64,000 nt of DNA from Catalinimonas niigatensis (GCF_030506285.1 NZ_CP119422.1:2170001-2234000), one strand, 5' to 3'; numbered from the stretch's first letter, positions 45,259 through 56,172 are shown. Notes: generated from the sequence alone by a model not told the origin. Numbers and translations are program-made.

Positions 45259-45774
45259 TCAACCGTTAAAAACTTTTTCCAAAGTAACACCTCTTTGCTC
45301 GGCTACTGCATAAGGATCTCTCATATTAGCTAAAGCATCAAATGTAGCTTTTACCACATTATGGGGATTAGAAGAGCCTTTTGATTTAGCTAAAACGTCA
45401 TGTACACCCGCACTCTCTAAAACAGCGCGCATAGCACCACCTGCAATAACTCCAGTACCAGGAGATGCTGGCTTTATAAGTACAAATCCTCCACCGTACT
45501 TGCCTAGTGTTGCATGAGGTATAGTACCTTTCAAAACAGGTACTTTAAGAAGGTTTTTCTTAGCATCATCCACTCCTTTAGTGATTGCATCAGTCACCTC
45601 ATTGGCTTTACCCAATCCATACCCTACTACACCATCACCATTACCAACTACAACAATTGCCGCGAAACTAAATCTTCTACCTCCTTTAACTACTTTTGCA
45701 ACTCTTTTAATAGCTACAACACGCTCTTTGAGGTCTATTTCACTCGCTTTTACTGATCTTACGTTTTGTGCCAT
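45259..45774 (-). CDS. rpsE: 30S ribosomal protein S5
   Basis: 171 residues. The double-stranded-RNA-binding-like domain includes [20 protein letters not shown] and [15 protein letters not shown]. The C-terminal domain ([20 protein letters not shown]) is complete. S5 supports decoding accuracy. It lies 4 bp from both rplR and rpmD. Confidence 0.98.
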   Translation of the reverse strand: MAQNVRSVKASEIDLKERVVAIKRVAKVVKGGRRFSFAAIVVVGNGDGVVGYGLGKANEVTDAITKGVDDAKKNLLKVPVLKGTIPHATLGKYGGGFVLIKPASPGTGVIAGGAMRAVLESAGVHDVLAKSKGSSNPHNVVKATFDALANMRDPYAVAEQRGVTLEKVFNG

Positions 45775-45778
45775 TTAA

Positions 45779-46132
45779 TTAAAATTTTAATCCTCCCTCT
45801 CTAGCGCCTTCAGCTAATGCTTTAACTTTACCATGATAAATATAACCACCTCTGTCAAAGACTACCTGAGAGATTCCGTTAGCAATTGCTTTTTCGGCCA
45901 ATTTTTTCCCTACTTCTTTTGCTATATCAATAGTAGCATTTGCAGTATTTATTTCTAAAGACGTAGCATGAGCCATAGTATTGCCTACTTCGTCATTGAT
46001 AATCTGGGCGTATATCGCTTTATTACTTTTATAAACTGACAAACGAGGCCGCTCAGAAGTACCACTTAACTTCCGACGTATACTCTTTTTTATTCTTTGT
46101 CTTCTTTGAAGCTTTTTATTAGTAACAGCCAT
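45779..46132 (-). CDS. rplR: 50S ribosomal protein L18
   Basis: 117 residues. The basic N-terminus (RRQRIKKSIRRKLSG) and the body RPRLSVYKSNKAIYAQIIND followed by FDRGGYIYHGKVKALAEGAR are standard. L18 binds 5S rRNA. It lies between rplF (8 bp) and rpsE (4 bp). Confidence 0.98.
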   Translation of the reverse strand: MAVTNKKLQRRQRIKKSIRRKLSGTSERPRLSVYKSNKAIYAQIINDEVGNTMAHATSLEINTANATIDIAKEVGKKLAEKAIANGISQVVFDRGGYIYHGKVKALAEGAREGGLKF

Positions 46133-46140
46133 TGATATAA

Positions 46141-46692
46141 TTATTTACTTGCTGTCTTACCAGCCTTACGTCTTATTTTCTCTCCAACAAATCTGACTCC
46201 CTTACCTTTGTAAGGCTCTACTGGTCTCAGAGATTTGATTTTGGCAGCTACCTGACCAATAAGCTGCTTATCATGACTATCCAGAGTAATTGTTGGATTC
46301 TTTCCTTTTGCAGTTTCAGCTGAAGCACTTACACCCTCGGGTAAACCCAAAAATATATTGTGGGAATAACCTAAATTTAATTCAATCACATTTTGCTGCA
46401 CTGTAGCACGATATCCTACTCCAACTAATTCTAACTGCTTTTGATAGCCTTTATTTACTCCTTCTATCATGTTATGAATTAGAGCTCTATATAAGCCATG
46501 CAAAGCTTTATGTCTTTTCTGATCAGTGGGTCTTACCAAAGTGATTTTTCCCTCTTCAATCTTTACATCAATGTCTTTATCCACTGACTGCTTTAATTCT
46601 CCTTTAGGACCCTTGGCAGTAATCACATTTTTATCATTACTAACAGTAACTCCTTGCGGTATATCTATGGGCAACTTTCCTATACGTGACAT
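46141..46692 (-). CDS. rplF: 50S ribosomal protein L6
   Basis: 183 residues with the two repeated L6 domains. It starts MSRIGKLPIDIPQGVTVSND and ends with the conserved PYKGKGVRFVGEKIRRKAGK. L6 sits near the factor-binding site of the large subunit. Confidence 0.98.
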   Translation of the reverse strand: MSRIGKLPIDIPQGVTVSNDKNVITAKGPKGELKQSVDKDIDVKIEEGKITLVRPTDQKRHKALHGLYRALIHNMIEGVNKGYQKQLELVGVGYRATVQQNVIELNLGYSHNIFLGLPEGVSASAETAKGKNPTITLDSHDKQLIGQVAAKIKSLRPVEPYKGKGVRFVGEKIRRKAGKTASK

Positions 46693-46702
46693 ATTCTACA
46701 GT

Positions 46703-47104
46703 TTAATAGACGTAACAAAGAATCTCACCACCAATATTCAGCTCTCTAGCTTCTTTATCGGTAATTACTCCTTTAGAAGTAGACAAAATTGCCAAACCCA
46801 GTCCATTAAGGACACGAGGCAAATTTTCAGCTTTTGCATATTTCCTTAGACCAGGTTTACTGATCCTCTCTAAATGTACAATGGCTGAGTTTTTATTTTT
46901 AGGATTATATTTAAGCGCTATCTTAATTACTCCCTGATAATTCACACCATCTTCAAACTTATAGTTCTGAATATATCCCTTATCGTGAAGCACCTTGGTG
47001 ATTTCCTTCTTAATATTAGAAGCTGGTATTTCAACGATTCTATGTCTAGCTTTTATAGCGTTTCTGACTCTTGTCAAATAATCTGATATGGGATCCGTTA
47101 TCAT
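46703..47104 (-). CDS. rpsH: 30S ribosomal protein S8
   Basis: 133 residues, starting [20 protein letters not shown] and ending with [20 protein letters not shown] plus LCYVY. S8 is a central-domain 16S rRNA binder and the usual translational repressor of the spc operon. It is preceded by the widest gap in the spc block (72 bp), which holds a promoter-like -7 box. Confidence 0.98.
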   Translation of the reverse strand: MITDPISDYLTRVRNAIKARHRIVEIPASNIKKEITKVLHDKGYIQNYKFEDGVNYQGVIKIALKYNPKNKNSAIVHLERISKPGLRKYAKAENLPRVLNGLGLAILSTSKGVITDKEARELNIGGEILCYVY

Positions 47105-47142
47105 TATGGATAAATATTACATGCTCACGAAAAAACGAAGTG

Positions 47143-47172
47143 CAAAGGTAAAACTTTTTTTTACAAACTAAA
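47143..47172 (-). promoter_or_regulatory. Internal promoter candidate upstream of rpsH
   Basis: On the minus strand a perfect -7 box TACCTTTG occupies 47150-47143, about 40 bp before the rpsH ATG. The TTTG at 47167-47164 is only 13 bp upstream; a weaker TTAG offers about 17 bp. The -7 box is excellent, the -33 box is poor. Confidence 0.5.
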
Positions 47173-47176
47173 ATTT

Positions 47177-47446
47177 TTACCAACTTGCTTTAGTAATGCC
47201 TGGTATTTTTCCGTTAGAAGCCATCTCTCTAAACGTAACTCTTGAGATACCAAACTTTCTCATATAACCTCTTGGTCTTCCTGTTAACTTACAGCGATTG
47301 TGTAAACGAACTGGGGAAGCATTTTTTGGTAACTTATCCAGCGCTTCATAATCACCATTAGCTTTCAGCTCTGCTCTCTTCTGAGCATACTTTTCTACTA
47401 ATCTTTTTCTTTTTCTTTCTCTTGCAATTACTGATGTTCTCGCCAT
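47177..47446 (-). CDS. rpsN: 30S ribosomal protein S14, zinc-free long form
   Basis: 89 residues. The sequence has [20 protein letters not shown] and the ending [18 protein letters not shown]. Only one cysteine is present, so it is the long C-minus form rather than the 61-residue zinc-ribbon type. Confidence 0.98.
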   Translation of the reverse strand: MARTSVIARERKRKRLVEKYAQKRAELKANGDYEALDKLPKNASPVRLHNRCKLTGRPRGYMRKFGISRVTFREMASNGKIPGITKASW

Positions 47447-47451
47447 TGTAT

Positions 47452-48033
47452 TTATCGATTATTTGAGCTTGAGCTGTTAGCAAAAGGCATTCCCATTGAC
47501 TTCAACAACTCATAACATTCCTCATCTGTATTAGCATTAGTCACAAACGTTATGTCCATGCCTGAAATGCGATTGACTTTGTCAATGCTAATTTCTGGAA
47601 AAATAATTTGTTCTTTTACGCCTAACGTATAATTACCTCTTCCGTCAAATCCTTTATCATTTACTCCTCTAAAATCTCTTACCCGGGGCAGCGCAACATT
47701 CAGAAGGCGATCCAGAAATTCATACATTCTGTTTCCTCTCAAAGTCACTTTTGCTCCAATCGGCATTCCTTCACGTAACTTAAAGTTAGAAACTGATTTT
47801 TTTGCATAAGTAGGTACTGCTTTTTGGCCGGTGATAGTAGATAATTCTTCTACTCCTACATCTACCAATTTCTTATCCGCTACTGCAGCTCCAATTCCTT
47901 TGTTAATACAAATTTTTTCAATTTTGGGAACTTGCATGATGGATTTATATCCGAATTTTTCACGCAAAGCAGGTATAATATCTTCCTGATATTTTTCCTT
48001 AAGCCTTGGTTTATATGTTTCTGTAGCTGCCAT
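47452..48033 (-). CDS. rplE: 50S ribosomal protein L5
   Basis: 193 residues. Signature [16 protein letters not shown] and [20 protein letters not shown] are clear, and the end [17 protein letters not shown] is complete. L5 binds 5S rRNA and contacts P-site tRNA. It lies 2 bp after rplX. Confidence 0.98.
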   Translation of the reverse strand: MAATETYKPRLKEKYQEDIIPALREKFGYKSIMQVPKIEKICINKGIGAAVADKKLVDVGVEELSTITGQKAVPTYAKKSVSNFKLREGMPIGAKVTLRGNRMYEFLDRLLNVALPRVRDFRGVNDKGFDGRGNYTLGVKEQIIFPEISIDKVNRISGMDITFVTNANTDEECYELLKSMGMPFANSSSSNNR

Positions 48034-48035
48034 TA

Positions 48036-48365
48036 TTAAATAAATTCACCGGTTTTCTTAGAATACCTCTGAAGCTTGCCTTTATCATTTTGCTTTCGGC
48101 CAACACGTGTAGGTTCTCCCGTAGAAGGATCTACCAACATAAGTTTGCTTACATGAATTGCCGCTTCTTTTTCATTTCTTCCTCCCTCAGGGTTCTGTGC
48201 AGAAGGCTTAACATGCTTTGTAACCAAATTAATTCCTTCTACAATAGCTTTATTCTTTTCAGGAAATACCTCCAATACTTTTGCTGTACGTCCTTTATGA
48301 TTACCAGCAATTACCTTAACTGTATCGTCCTTCTTGATGTGTAGCTTTTTCTTAAAAGTTTTCAT
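48036..48365 (-). CDS. rplX: 50S ribosomal protein L24
   Basis: 109 residues from ATG 48365 ([20 protein letters not shown]), 1 bp after rplN. Ten further codons are open upstream but would overlap rplN. The KOW motif [20 protein letters not shown] is at about 17-36. L24 starts assembly of the large subunit. Confidence 0.97.
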   Translation of the reverse strand: MKTFKKKLHIKKDDTVKVIAGNHKGRTAKVLEVFPEKNKAIVEGINLVTKHVKPSAQNPEGGRNEKEAAIHVSKLMLVDPSTGEPTRVGRKQNDKGKLQRYSKKTGEFI

Positions 48366-48366
48366 A

Positions 48367-48735
48367 TTATAAAACTTCTGGTGCAAGTGAAACAATTTTC
48401 ATAAACTGCTTCTCGCGCAATTCACGAGCAACAGGGCCGAATATACGTGTGCCACGAGGTTCGTCATTAGCATTAAGCAACACTGCCGCATTTTCCTCAA
48501 AACGGATATAAGAACCATCCTTTCTACGGATTTCTTTTTTAACTCTTACAATCACGGCTCTTGAAACAGTTCCTTTTTTCAAACTGCTTGAGGAAAGGGC
48601 AGATTTTACGGTAACAATAATTTTATCACCGACGGAGGCGTACCTTTTACCTGTTCCGCCTAATACACGGATACAAAGGACTTCCTTTGCACCGCTATTG
48701 TCCGCTACATTCAATCTAGATTCTTGCTGTATCAT
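48367..48735 (-). CDS. rplN: 50S ribosomal protein L14
   Basis: 122 residues, starting [20 protein letters not shown] and ending [16 protein letters not shown]. It has the usual beta-barrel core with [19 protein letters not shown]14 forms an intersubunit bridge. Confidence 0.98.
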   Translation of the reverse strand: MIQQESRLNVADNSGAKEVLCIRVLGGTGKRYASVGDKIIVTVKSALSSSSLKKGTVSRAVIVRVKKEIRRKDGSYIRFEENAAVLLNANDEPRGTRIFGPVARELREKQFMKIVSLAPEVL

Positions 48736-48738
48736 TGC

Positions 48739-48999
48739 TTATTTGGCTCTTTCTATGACTTCTAATAAACGCCAGCGCTTTCTTTTACTAAGCGGCCTCG
48801 TTTCCATTATTTTAACTGTATCTCCGATACCACACTCATTTTTTTCATCATGAGCCATCAACTTGGTTGTCTTGCCTATGAACTTTCCATACATAGGATG
48901 CTTAAGCTTTCTCTGCACAGCAATAGTAATAGACTTATCCATTTTGTTGCTAACAACCAAACCAATTCTTTCTTTTCTTAAATTTCTTTCGGTACTCAT
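48739..48999 (-). CDS. rpsQ: 30S ribosomal protein S17
   Basis: 86 residues with the OB-fold: [37 protein letters not shown] and [20 protein letters not shown] primary 16S rRNA binder. It lies 3 bp before rplN. Confidence 0.98.
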   Translation of the reverse strand: MSTERNLRKERIGLVVSNKMDKSITIAVQRKLKHPMYGKFIGKTTKLMAHDEKNECGIGDTVKIMETRPLSKRKRWRLLEVIERAK

Positions 49000-49006
49000 A
49001 AAGCAC

Positions 49007-49201
49007 TTATTTAACTAATTCTTTGGCTCTTAATTCTGTTTTTAAACGAGCTATGAGTTTGCGGGAGACGCGTATTTTCATAGGATTCTCAATAGGAGAA
49101 ATACCGTGCGCAAATTTTAGCTTCAGGAGCGTTTCTTTTTCTGCTTCTAACTTTTCAAGCAGCTCTTCTTTGTTAAGAGATTTAATTTCTGAATTTTTCA
49201 T
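49007..49201 (-). CDS. rpmC: 50S ribosomal protein L29
   Basis: 64 residues, a helical hairpin: [20 protein letters not shown] then [19 protein letters not shown]29 is at the exit tunnel near L23. It lies 2 bp after rplP. Confidence 0.98.
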   Translation of the reverse strand: MKNSEIKSLNKEELLEKLEAEKETLLKLKFAHGISPIENPMKIRVSRKLIARLKTELRAKELVK

Positions 49202-49203
49202 AA

Positions 49204-49626
49204 CTATAGTCCGGCGTAATCTCTACGTACACTAAATTTTGTCTTTACAGGTAGCTTTTGCGCAGCCAATCTCAATGCTTCCTGAGCTACTGCTGTACTT
49301 ACACCTGTTAGCTCGAATAGGATATGTCCTGGCTTGATTACAGCTACCCAATATTCAGGAGCTCCTTTACCTTTACCCATACGTACTTCCGCTGGTTTTT
49401 TGGTTATCGGCTTATCAGGAAAAATCCGTATCCATACTTGTCCCTCTCTTTTCATAAATCGGGTCATGGCAATACGAGCGGCCTCAATTTGACGGCTGTT
49501 AATCCAGCCCGGTTCTAAGGTTTTCAGAGCAAAATTTCCGAATGCAATGGTATGCCCTCTTTGTGCAATACCTTTTACTCTTCCTTTTTGCTTTTTTCTA
49601 TATTTAGTTCTTTTCGGCTGTAACAT
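49204..49626 (-). CDS. rplP: 50S ribosomal protein L16
   Basis: 140 residues: [40 protein letters not shown] and [21 protein letters not shown]16 shapes the A-site side of the peptidyl transferase centre. 38 bp separate it from rpsC. Confidence 0.98.
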   Translation of the reverse strand: MLQPKRTKYRKKQKGRVKGIAQRGHTIAFGNFALKTLEPGWINSRQIEAARIAMTRFMKREGQVWIRIFPDKPITKKPAEVRMGKGKGAPEYWVAVIKPGHILFELTGVSTAVAQEALRLAAQKLPVKTKFSVRRDYAGL

Positions 49627-49664
49627 GTTTCAGAATGTTAATTATCCGTGATTGATCGGGAATC

Positions 49665-50396
49665 TTATTTTTTTCTTCTTCTATTTCTTCTTTCACCTCT
49701 ACCTCCACCACCGCTATTTCCTGCACCACTGCTCTGCTGTTGAGTTCCTACATTTGGTGAAAGATCTCTTTTACCATAGACTTCTCCTTTAAAGACCCAT
49801 ACCTTCACGCCAATCTTACCATATACTGTTTGAGCTTCAGAAATCGCATAATCTATATCTGCTCTTAAAGTATGAAGAGGAATTCTCCCTTCTTTGTATT
49901 GCTCTGTACGTGCCATTTCAGCACCTCCTAACCTGCCAGAAACTTTGATCTTAATTCCCTGTGCACCTACTCGTACAGCAGATGCCAAAGCTTGTTTCAT
50001 CGCTCTACGATATGAGATACGTGCAGCTAATTGTTGCGCGATAGAGGCTCCAATAAGTTTAGCATCAAGTTCTGGACGTTTAATTTCATAGATGTTGATC
50101 TGTACTTCTTTACCAGTCAACTTCTTTAGTTCTTCTTTAAGACGGTCTACTTCAGAACCTCCTTTACCTATCACCACACCAGGACGCGCAGTATGTATAG
50201 TTAAAGTAATTCTTTTGATAGTGCGCTCAATTACAACTTTAGAAATACCTCCTCTGGGCAGACGAGCGTCTATATATTTTCTTATTTCATGGTCTTCAAC
50301 TAGTTTGCTGGAGAAATCCTTTCCACCGTACCAGTTAGAATCCCAACCTTTTACGATGCCTAGCCTAAAACCTATAGGGTTTATTTTCTGTCCCAT
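49665..50396 (-). CDS. rpsC: 30S ribosomal protein S3
   Basis: 243 residues. The KH domain is visible with [19 protein letters not shown] at about 72-90, and the C-terminal domain begins [20 protein letters not shown]. The last 30 or so residues are Gly/Ser/Arg-rich and end RRNRRRKK. S3 lines the mRNA entry tunnel. Confidence 0.98.
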   Translation of the reverse strand: MGQKINPIGFRLGIVKGWDSNWYGGKDFSSKLVEDHEIRKYIDARLPRGGISKVVIERTIKRITLTIHTARPGVVIGKGGSEVDRLKEELKKLTGKEVQINIYEIKRPELDAKLIGASIAQQLAARISYRRAMKQALASAVRVGAQGIKIKVSGRLGGAEMARTEQYKEGRIPLHTLRADIDYAISEAQTVYGKIGVKVWVFKGEVYGKRDLSPNVGTQQQSSGAGNSGGGGRGERRNRRRKK

Positions 50397-50425
50397 TTAG
50401 CTACTTTATTAGTTCTGAATGTAGT

Positions 50426-50803
50426 TTACTCTTTGCTATCAGTTGTTGTTCCTTCCCCTTCATTACGACTATCTACCACCAATGTGATATGATTAGAACG
50501 CTTACGAATTCTATGCGCACGACCTTGTGGTGCGGGTCTTAACCTCTTTAACATCCTTCCTCCATCAACCCTCACTTCTTTTACAAATAGATCAGCATCC
50601 TCTAATCTGGCATCTTCATTTCTTTCTTGCCAGTTGGCTATAGCAGACAACAACAATTTCTCCATTTTTGGAGCCCCTTGTTTGGCTTCAAATTTCAACA
50701 TATTGAGTGCTTCGCTAACTTTGCGTCCACGAATCATATTCGCTACAAGGCGCATTTTACGCGGAGGAGTTGGCACATTATTTAACTTGGCTATTGCTTC
50801 CAT
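50426..50803 (-). CDS. rplV: 50S ribosomal protein L22
   Basis: 125 residues: [20 protein letters not shown], then the beta-hairpin region [20 protein letters not shown], which lines the exit tunnel near the macrolide site. An acidic/Thr tail extends the end. 2 bp after rpsS. Confidence 0.98.
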   Translation of the reverse strand: MEAIAKLNNVPTPPRKMRLVANMIRGRKVSEALNMLKFEAKQGAPKMEKLLLSAIANWQERNEDARLEDADLFVKEVRVDGGRMLKRLRPAPQGRAHRIRKRSNHITLVVDSRNEGEGTTTDSKE

Positions 50804-50805
50804 GA

Positions 50806-51084
50806 TTATCTTTTACCTTTATCTTTCTTAGAGATGTGTCCTCGGAAATTTCTGGTTGGAGCAAACTCTCCTAATTTATGACCTACCATATTTTCAGTTA
50901 CATAAACCGGAATAAATTTGTTTCCATTATGTACTGCAAAGGTATGCCCAACAAAATCTGGAGAAACCATGGAACGACGTGACCAGGTTTTAATCACTGA
51001 TTTTTTATTAGATTGATTCATTGTATCAACCTTTTTCTCCAAACGGAAATCTATATAGGGTCCTTTTTTTAGAGAGCGTGCCAT
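50806..51084 (-). CDS. rpsS: 30S ribosomal protein S19
   Basis: 92 residues: [20 protein letters not shown], then [20 protein letters not shown] and [18 protein letters not shown]. Its first base overlaps the last base of the rplB stop codon. Confidence 0.98.
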   Translation of the reverse strand: MARSLKKGPYIDFRLEKKVDTMNQSNKKSVIKTWSRRSMVSPDFVGHTFAVHNGNKFIPVYVTENMVGHKLGEFAPTRNFRGHISKKDKGKR

Positions 51085-51908
51085 TATCTTTTCTTTCTGC
51101 TAATGATTAAACGATTTGAATACTTCTTAGGGGTTCTGGTTTTTTGTCCTTTAGCCTTGATACCATTTCTGGAACGAGGGTGACCACCTGTAGCTCTACC
51201 TTCACCACCACCCATAGGGTGATCCACTGGGTTCATTACAACACCTCTTACTCTGGGTCTTCTTCCTTTCCACCTGTTTCTACCAGCTTTACCATCTACT
51301 ACATTCATGTGATCCACATTGGATACTGAACCTACTGTAGCAATACAAGTACTCAACACCATTCTCATTTCACCAGAGGGCAGTTTAAGGGTAGCATATT
51401 TTCCTTCACGTGCAAGTAGTTGTGCATATGCCCCCGCACTCCTTGCCATTTGTCCCCCCTTACCAGGATGCAACTCAATATTATGAAGGATTGTACCCAA
51501 AGGAATTGATGAAAGGGGTAATGCGTTTCCAACTTCTGGAGCAACTGCTTCTCCGGATATCACTTGCTGACCCACTTCTATTCCTACCGGTGCCAGAATG
51601 TAAGATTTACTACCATCTGCATAAAAAAGTAACGCCAGACGAGCCGAACGATTCGGATCATATTCAATGGCTTTTACGGTAGCAGGGACATCATGCTTAT
51701 TCCTTTTAAAGTCAATTACACGAATTTTCCTTTTATGTCCACCCCCAAGATAACGCATTGTCATGCGACCTTGGTTATTCCTACCTCCCGATTTCTTTAA
51801 AGTAACAAGCAAAGACTTTTCCGGCTCCTTTTTACTAACATCAGCAAAATCGGGCGCTAATCTATGTCTTTGTCCTGGAGTTATCGGCCTTAATTTCTTT
51901 ATCGCCAT
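51084..51908 (-). CDS. rplB: 50S ribosomal protein L2
   Basis: 274 residues. Core features are [20 protein letters not shown], the SH3-like region and the signature [20 protein letters not shown] near 220-240, whose histidine lies close to the peptidyl transferase centre. It lies 18 bp after rplW. Confidence 0.98.
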   Translation of the reverse strand: MAIKKLRPITPGQRHRLAPDFADVSKKEPEKSLLVTLKKSGGRNNQGRMTMRYLGGGHKRKIRVIDFKRNKHDVPATVKAIEYDPNRSARLALLFYADGSKSYILAPVGIEVGQQVISGEAVAPEVGNALPLSSIPLGTILHNIELHPGKGGQMARSAGAYAQLLAREGKYATLKLPSGEMRMVLSTCIATVGSVSNVDHMNVVDGKAGRNRWKGRRPRVRGVVMNPVDHPMGGGEGRATGGHPRSRNGIKAKGQKTRTPKKYSNRLIISRKKR

Positions 51909-51926
51909 AGCACTCTTCTATTCTAA

Positions 51927-52214
51927 TTATATTCCACTATAAAAATCTATAATTTCTCCTTCTGCTACTTGTACAATAGCTTTTTTAAAGGAGGGCTTTC
52001 TTCCACTAACTACCTTGGTTTTGGTATAGCGACTTTTCTCTTTGCCCTGATAATTCATGGTACGGACTTTCTCTACAGTAACTCCGTACATTTTTTCAAT
52101 AGCTTCACGAATTTGCAACTTATTGGCCCTGCGATCTACCACAAACCCATATTTGCCACTTTCGTTTTGCCCTGAGATTTTTTCTGTTACCAGAGGTTTC
52201 TTTAAAACTTCCAT
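51927..52214 (-). CDS. rplW: 50S ribosomal protein L23
   Basis: 95 residues: LKKPLVTEKISGQNESGKYG, IREAIEKMYGVTVEKVRTMN and a tail VAEGEIIDFYSGI. L23 is the docking site for SRP and trigger factor at the exit tunnel. 3 bp after rplD. Confidence 0.98.
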   Translation of the reverse strand: MEVLKKPLVTEKISGQNESGKYGFVVDRRANKLQIREAIEKMYGVTVEKVRTMNYQGKEKSRYTKTKVVSGRKPSFKKAIVQVAEGEIIDFYSGI

Positions 52215-52217
52215 GAT

Positions 52218-52859
52218 TTATGCAGTAGCTTTTGAGTTAAACAGGGATTCAATTTTTTCTACAGCGCCTTCACTAAGTATCAGATGATTAGCATTCATAA
52301 TCTCATAAGTATTAAGCTTATCTACTGTTACCACTTTCGTGTTGGGTATATTACGAGAAGAAAGATAGACATTTGCACTAACGTTATCCAGCACTACCAA
52401 GGACTTCTCTTGCTGTACAGAAAGAGCATGAAGGATATTTAAGAAAGATTTAGTTTTAGGTGCATCCAAATTGAAGTTTTCCAAAACTGTTACTCTCTCT
52501 GCTTTAGCTTTGTATGATAAAGCAGTTCTGCGTGCTAATTTTTTAAGCTTCTTATTTAACTTAAAACTATAGTCACGAGGACGAGGTCCAAATACTCTAC
52601 CACCTCCTCTAAACACAGGAGACTTGATACTTCCTGCACGGGCAGTACCCGTACCCTTTTGTCTTTTAATCTTTCTGGTAGATCCTGCGATCTCAGCCCT
52701 TTCTTTAGATTTATGAGTGCCCTGTCTTTGGTTAGCAAGGTATTGCTTTACATCAAGGTACACGGCATGATCATTTGGCTCTACACCATAGATATCATCA
52801 ATCAGTTCCACTGATTTGCCGGTATCTTCTCCGCTGATATTTTTTACATTAACTTTCAT
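52218..52859 (-). CDS. rplD: 50S ribosomal protein L4
   Basis: 213 residues from ATG 52859 (MKVNVKNISGEDTGKSVEL). The frame is open for 18 more codons, into rplC, without homology. The extended loop GSTRKIKRQKGTGTARAGS reaches the exit tunnel, and GGRVFGPRPRDYSFKLNKKL follows. L4 is the S10-operon autoregulator in enterics. Confidence 0.97.
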   Translation of the reverse strand: MKVNVKNISGEDTGKSVELIDDIYGVEPNDHAVYLDVKQYLANQRQGTHKSKERAEIAGSTRKIKRQKGTGTARAGSIKSPVFRGGGRVFGPRPRDYSFKLNKKLKKLARRTALSYKAKAERVTVLENFNLDAPKTKSFLNILHALSVQQEKSLVVLDNVSANVYLSSRNIPNTKVVTVDKLNTYEIMNANHLILSEGAVEKIESLFNSKATA

Positions 52860-52863
52860 GATA

Positions 52864-53496
52864 TTACTTCTCAAGTACGATGTAAGAGTTTTTTGCACCT
52901 GGCACAGAACCACTTACTAAGATAAGATTTTTTTCAGGCAGGATCTTCAATACTCTAAGGTTGATCATCTTCACTCTTCTACCTCCTGTTCTACCTGCCA
53001 TTCTCATTCCTTTAAATACTCTTGAAGGAAAAGAGGACGCTCCTATAGACCCTGGCGCTCTTCCGCGGTTGTGCTGACCATGTGTAGCTTGACCTACCCC
53101 ACCAAATCCATGTCTTTTAACAACTCCTTGAAATCCCTTTCCTTTAGAAGTTCCTATAGCATCTAAAAAGTCGCCTTCATTAAATACTTCTCCTACCAGG
53201 ATTTCCTTCCCTAGTTTCACTTCATCCTCAAACTCAACTCTGAAGTCTCTGAATTCCACGACTTTCCGCTTAGGGGTAGTCTTGGCTCTATCAAAATGAC
53301 CTTTAAGCGCCTTTGGTGTCTTTTTTTCTTTTCTTTCACCATAAGCTAACTGGATCGCTGTATAGCCATCAGTATCTTCATTTTTGACATGCGTGATTAC
53401 GCAAGGACCAGCTTCTATTAACGTGCATGCGACACTACGTCCATCGGCACCATAGATGCTAGTCATACCAATTTTTTTTCCAATTATTCCCGACAT
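52864..53496 (-). CDS. rplC: 50S ribosomal protein L3
   Basis: 210 residues: [20 protein letters not shown], then [20 protein letters not shown] and [21 protein letters not shown]3 helps start large-subunit assembly. It is the first gene of its own transcription unit: a terminator lies behind rpsJ and a clean promoter lies 50-80 bp upstream. Confidence 0.98.
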   Translation of the reverse strand: MSGIIGKKIGMTSIYGADGRSVACTLIEAGPCVITHVKNEDTDGYTAIQLAYGERKEKKTPKALKGHFDRAKTTPKRKVVEFRDFRVEFEDEVKLGKEILVGEVFNEGDFLDAIGTSKGKGFQGVVKRHGFGGVGQATHGQHNRGRAPGSIGASSFPSRVFKGMRMAGRTGGRRVKMINLRVLKILPEKNLILVSGSVPGAKNSYIVLEK

Positions 53497-53547
53497 TTTC
53501 TAAATATTAACTTCCCTTTTCTAGGGCGTTTTTTCTGTAAAAGACTG

Positions 53548-53578
53548 CAAATTTAGATATTTTTTCTTCCTTATCAAA
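53548..53578 (-). promoter_or_regulatory. Bacteroidota-type promoter of the rplC operon
   Basis: On the minus strand TTTG at 53578-53575, a 19-bp spacer and TAAATTTG at 53555-53548 match the consensus exactly. Transcription should start near 53542, about 45 nt before the rplC ATG. Confidence 0.82.
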
Positions 53579-53639
53579 TTATTACATACGCTTATTCAGA
53601 GTATTTTTTATTTTTTTAAGAAAGCTGCTCAATACTCTA

Positions 53640-53676
53640 TAAAAAAAGAACCAATTCTACGAGAGAATTGGCTCTT
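53640..53676 (-). terminator. Intrinsic terminator between rpsJ and rplC
   Basis: The arms CCAATTCT (53651-53658) and AGAATTGG (53664-53671) are perfect around a 5-nt loop, extended by AAGA/TCTT outside one mismatch. On the minus strand a T-run follows. It starts about 20 bp after the rpsJ stop. Confidence 0.78.
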
Positions 53677-53697
53677 CTTAAATATATGTATATCAAA

Positions 53698-54003
53698 TTA
53701 TACTTTGATCTCTACATCAACACCACTCGGCAGTTCAAGTTTCATCAATGCATCTACTGTTTTTGTACTACTAGAATAAATATCTACCAGTCGTTTGTAG
53801 GTACAAAGTTGAAATTGCTCACGAGCTTTTTTGTTGACATGCGGTGAACGCAATACAGTGAAGATTTCTTTGCGCGTAGGCAAGGGAATAGGTCCGCTTA
53901 CTACAGCGCCTGTTGTCTTTACTGCACGTACTATCTTCTCAGAGGACTTATCCACTAAGTTATGATCGTATGACTTAAGTTTAATGCGAATTTTCTGATT
54001 CAT
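53698..54003 (-). CDS. rpsJ: 30S ribosomal protein S10
   Basis: 101 residues: [20 protein letters not shown] and [40 protein letters not shown]. Here it is the last gene of the str unit, 27 bp after fusA, cut off from rplC by a terminator. In E. coli it instead heads the S10 operon. Confidence 0.98.
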   Translation of the reverse strand: MNQKIRIKLKSYDHNLVDKSSEKIVRAVKTTGAVVSGPIPLPTRKEIFTVLRSPHVNKKAREQFQLCTYKRLVDIYSSSTKTVDALMKLELPSGVDVEIKV

Positions 54004-54030
54004 GATATCTATATATACTCAGAATAGTTT

Positions 54031-56169
54031 CTAACTTTTTACTGCTACACCATTTGCTTTTGCTATGACTGTCTCTGCGATGTTTGTAGGGACTGGGTCA
54101 TAGTGAGAGAAAGTAAGACTTGCTACTGCTCTACCAGAAGAGATGGTTCTTAAATCAGTAATATATCCAAAAAGTTCAGACAATGGTACGTCTGCTTTTA
54201 ACACTTGTGCTCCTCCTTTTGAATCCATACCTTTCATAAGCCCTCTTCTTTTGTTTAAGTCACCTGTCACCGGACCAGTATATTCTTCAGGACAGACTAC
54301 TTCTACTGCCATAATTGGCTCAAGCAATATTGGCTTAGCTTTTTTGGCGGCAACTTTATAACCTATTCTTGCTGCCATTTCAAATGAGAGAGAATCAGAA
54401 TCCACATCATGGAAACCTCCGTCATATAACTTTACTCTCATTGCTTCAATAGGATAACCTGCCAAAGGACCATTAGACATTGCTGACTCAAATCCTTTTT
54501 GCACCGCAGGAATAAATTCCTTAGGAATTTTACCACCTACAATTGCATTTACGAATTCAAGCCCAATTTTATCATCATCTCTAGGTCCGATCTCAAAAGC
54601 AATATCAGCAAACTTACCTTTACCACCGGACTGCTTCTTATAGACTTCCCTGTGCTGTACTGTATCACTTATGGTCTCTTTGTATGCCACCTGAGGAGCT
54701 CCCTGGTTAATTTCAACCTTGAATTCTCTCTTTAAACGATCAATGATGATATCCAGGTGAAGTTCTCCCATCCCTCTCAAGATCGTCTGACCAGTCTCCT
54801 GATCAGTATTTACTTTCAGAGTAGGGTCTTCTTCTACCAGCTTAGAGATAGCCATACCCAGTTTATCCACATCTTCTTGTGTTTTAGGCTCAATAGCATA
54901 TCCAATTACCGGCTCAGGGAAAGACATAGATTCTAAGATGACCTGATGCTTTTCATCTGTTAAAGTGTCACCGGTTTTTATGTCTTTAAATCCAACACCT
55001 GCTGCAATATCTCCTGCCTCTACCATTGGAATTTGGTTTTGCTTATTGGCATGCATCTGAAGCAGACGAGAAATTCTTTCCTTTTTGTCTGTCCTCATGT
55101 TATGTACATAAGAACCAGATTCTAATTTACCTGAGTATACCCGGAAGAATGCCAATCTTCCTACGTAAGGATCGGTAGCAATCTTAAATGCTAATGCAGC
55201 AAACGGCTCATCAGGATCGGGCTTACGTGTAATTTTTTTCTCTTCATTATCGGGGTCATGACCAACCACCGGAGGCATATCCAATGGAGATGGCAGGTAT
55301 TCGCAGACTGCATCAAGAACAGCCTGCACACCCTTATTCTTGAATGCAGAACCACAAAGTACAGGTGAGAAAGACATATCGACAACTGCTTTACGAACAG
55401 CGGCCATAATTTCCTCAACTGAAATAGAGTCCGGATCATCAAAGAATTTTTCCAACAAAGTATCATCATACTCAGCAACAGACTCTATTAAATTCTGACG
55501 CCATTCATCTGCTGTCTCTTTAAGATCTTCAGGTACATCCATATACTTATAGGTCATACCAAAATTATCTTCATCCCAGATAATAGCTTTATTCACAATA
55601 AGGTCAACAACACCTTTAAAAGTTTCTTCAGCGCCAATAGGAATTTGCAAAGGAACAGGCTTAGCACCCAATTTTTCTTTTATTTCTTTGATTACGTTAA
55701 AGAAATCAGCCCCTGCCCTATCCATTTTGTTTACAAAGCATATTCTAGGCACTCTGTACTTATCAGCCTGACGCCATACTGTCTCTGATTGAGGCTCCAC
55801 TCCTGAAACAGCACAGAATAAAGCAATAGCGCCATCAAGTACACGCAGCGAACGCTCTACTTCTACAGTAAAATCAACGTGACCAGGAGTGTCAATAATA
55901 TTTATTCTATAATCTTTAGTATCATCAACTGGCTGTCCTTGCTCAGTAGGGTATTTCCAAAATGTAGTTGTCGCTGCTGAGGTAATTGTAATACCACGCT
56001 CCTGTTCTTGCTCCATCCAGTCCATAGTAGCAGCCCCTTCATGAACTTCACCAATTTTGTGAGTCATACCCGTATAAAATAAGATACGCTCAGTAGTCGT
56101 GGTTTTTCCAGCATCAATGTGTGCCATGATGCCTATATTACGTAAAAATCGTAAGTCTCTCTTTGCCAT
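54031..56169 (-). CDS. fusA: Elongation factor G
   Basis: 712 residues. GTPase motifs are AHIDAGKT at 16-23 (G1), [10 protein letters not shown] (G2), DTPGHVDF (G3) and [10 protein letters not shown] (G4). Domains II to V follow, with the domain IV segment [21 protein letters not shown] drives translocation on the ribosome. It lies 3 bp after rpsG. Confidence 0.98.
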   Translation of the reverse strand: MAKRDLRFLRNIGIMAHIDAGKTTTTERILFYTGMTHKIGEVHEGAATMDWMEQEQERGITITSAATTTFWKYPTEQGQPVDDTKDYRINIIDTPGHVDFTVEVERSLRVLDGAIALFCAVSGVEPQSETVWRQADKYRVPRICFVNKMDRAGADFFNVIKEIKEKLGAKPVPLQIPIGAEETFKGVVDLIVNKAIIWDEDNFGMTYKYMDVPEDLKETADEWRQNLIESVAEYDDTLLEKFFDDPDSISVEEIMAAVRKAVVDMSFSPVLCGSAFKNKGVQAVLDAVCEYLPSPLDMPPVVGHDPDNEEKKITRKPDPDEPFAALAFKIATDPYVGRLAFFRVYSGKLESGSYVHNMRTDKKERISRLLQMHANKQNQIPMVEAGDIAAGVGFKDIKTGDTLTDEKHQVILESMSFPEPVIGYAIEPKTQEDVDKLGMAISKLVEEDPTLKVNTDQETGQTILRGMGELHLDIIIDRLKREFKVEINQGAPQVAYKETISDTVQHREVYKKQSGGKGKFADIAFEIGPRDDDKIGLEFVNAIVGGKIPKEFIPAVQKGFESAMSNGPLAGYPIEAMRVKLYDGGFHDVDSDSLSFEMAARIGYKVAAKKAKPILLEPIMAVEVVCPEEYTGPVTGDLNKRRGLMKGMDSKGGAQVLKADVPLSELFGYITDLRTISSGRAVASLTFSHYDPVPTNIAETVIAKANGVAVKS

Positions 56170-56172
56170 TTC

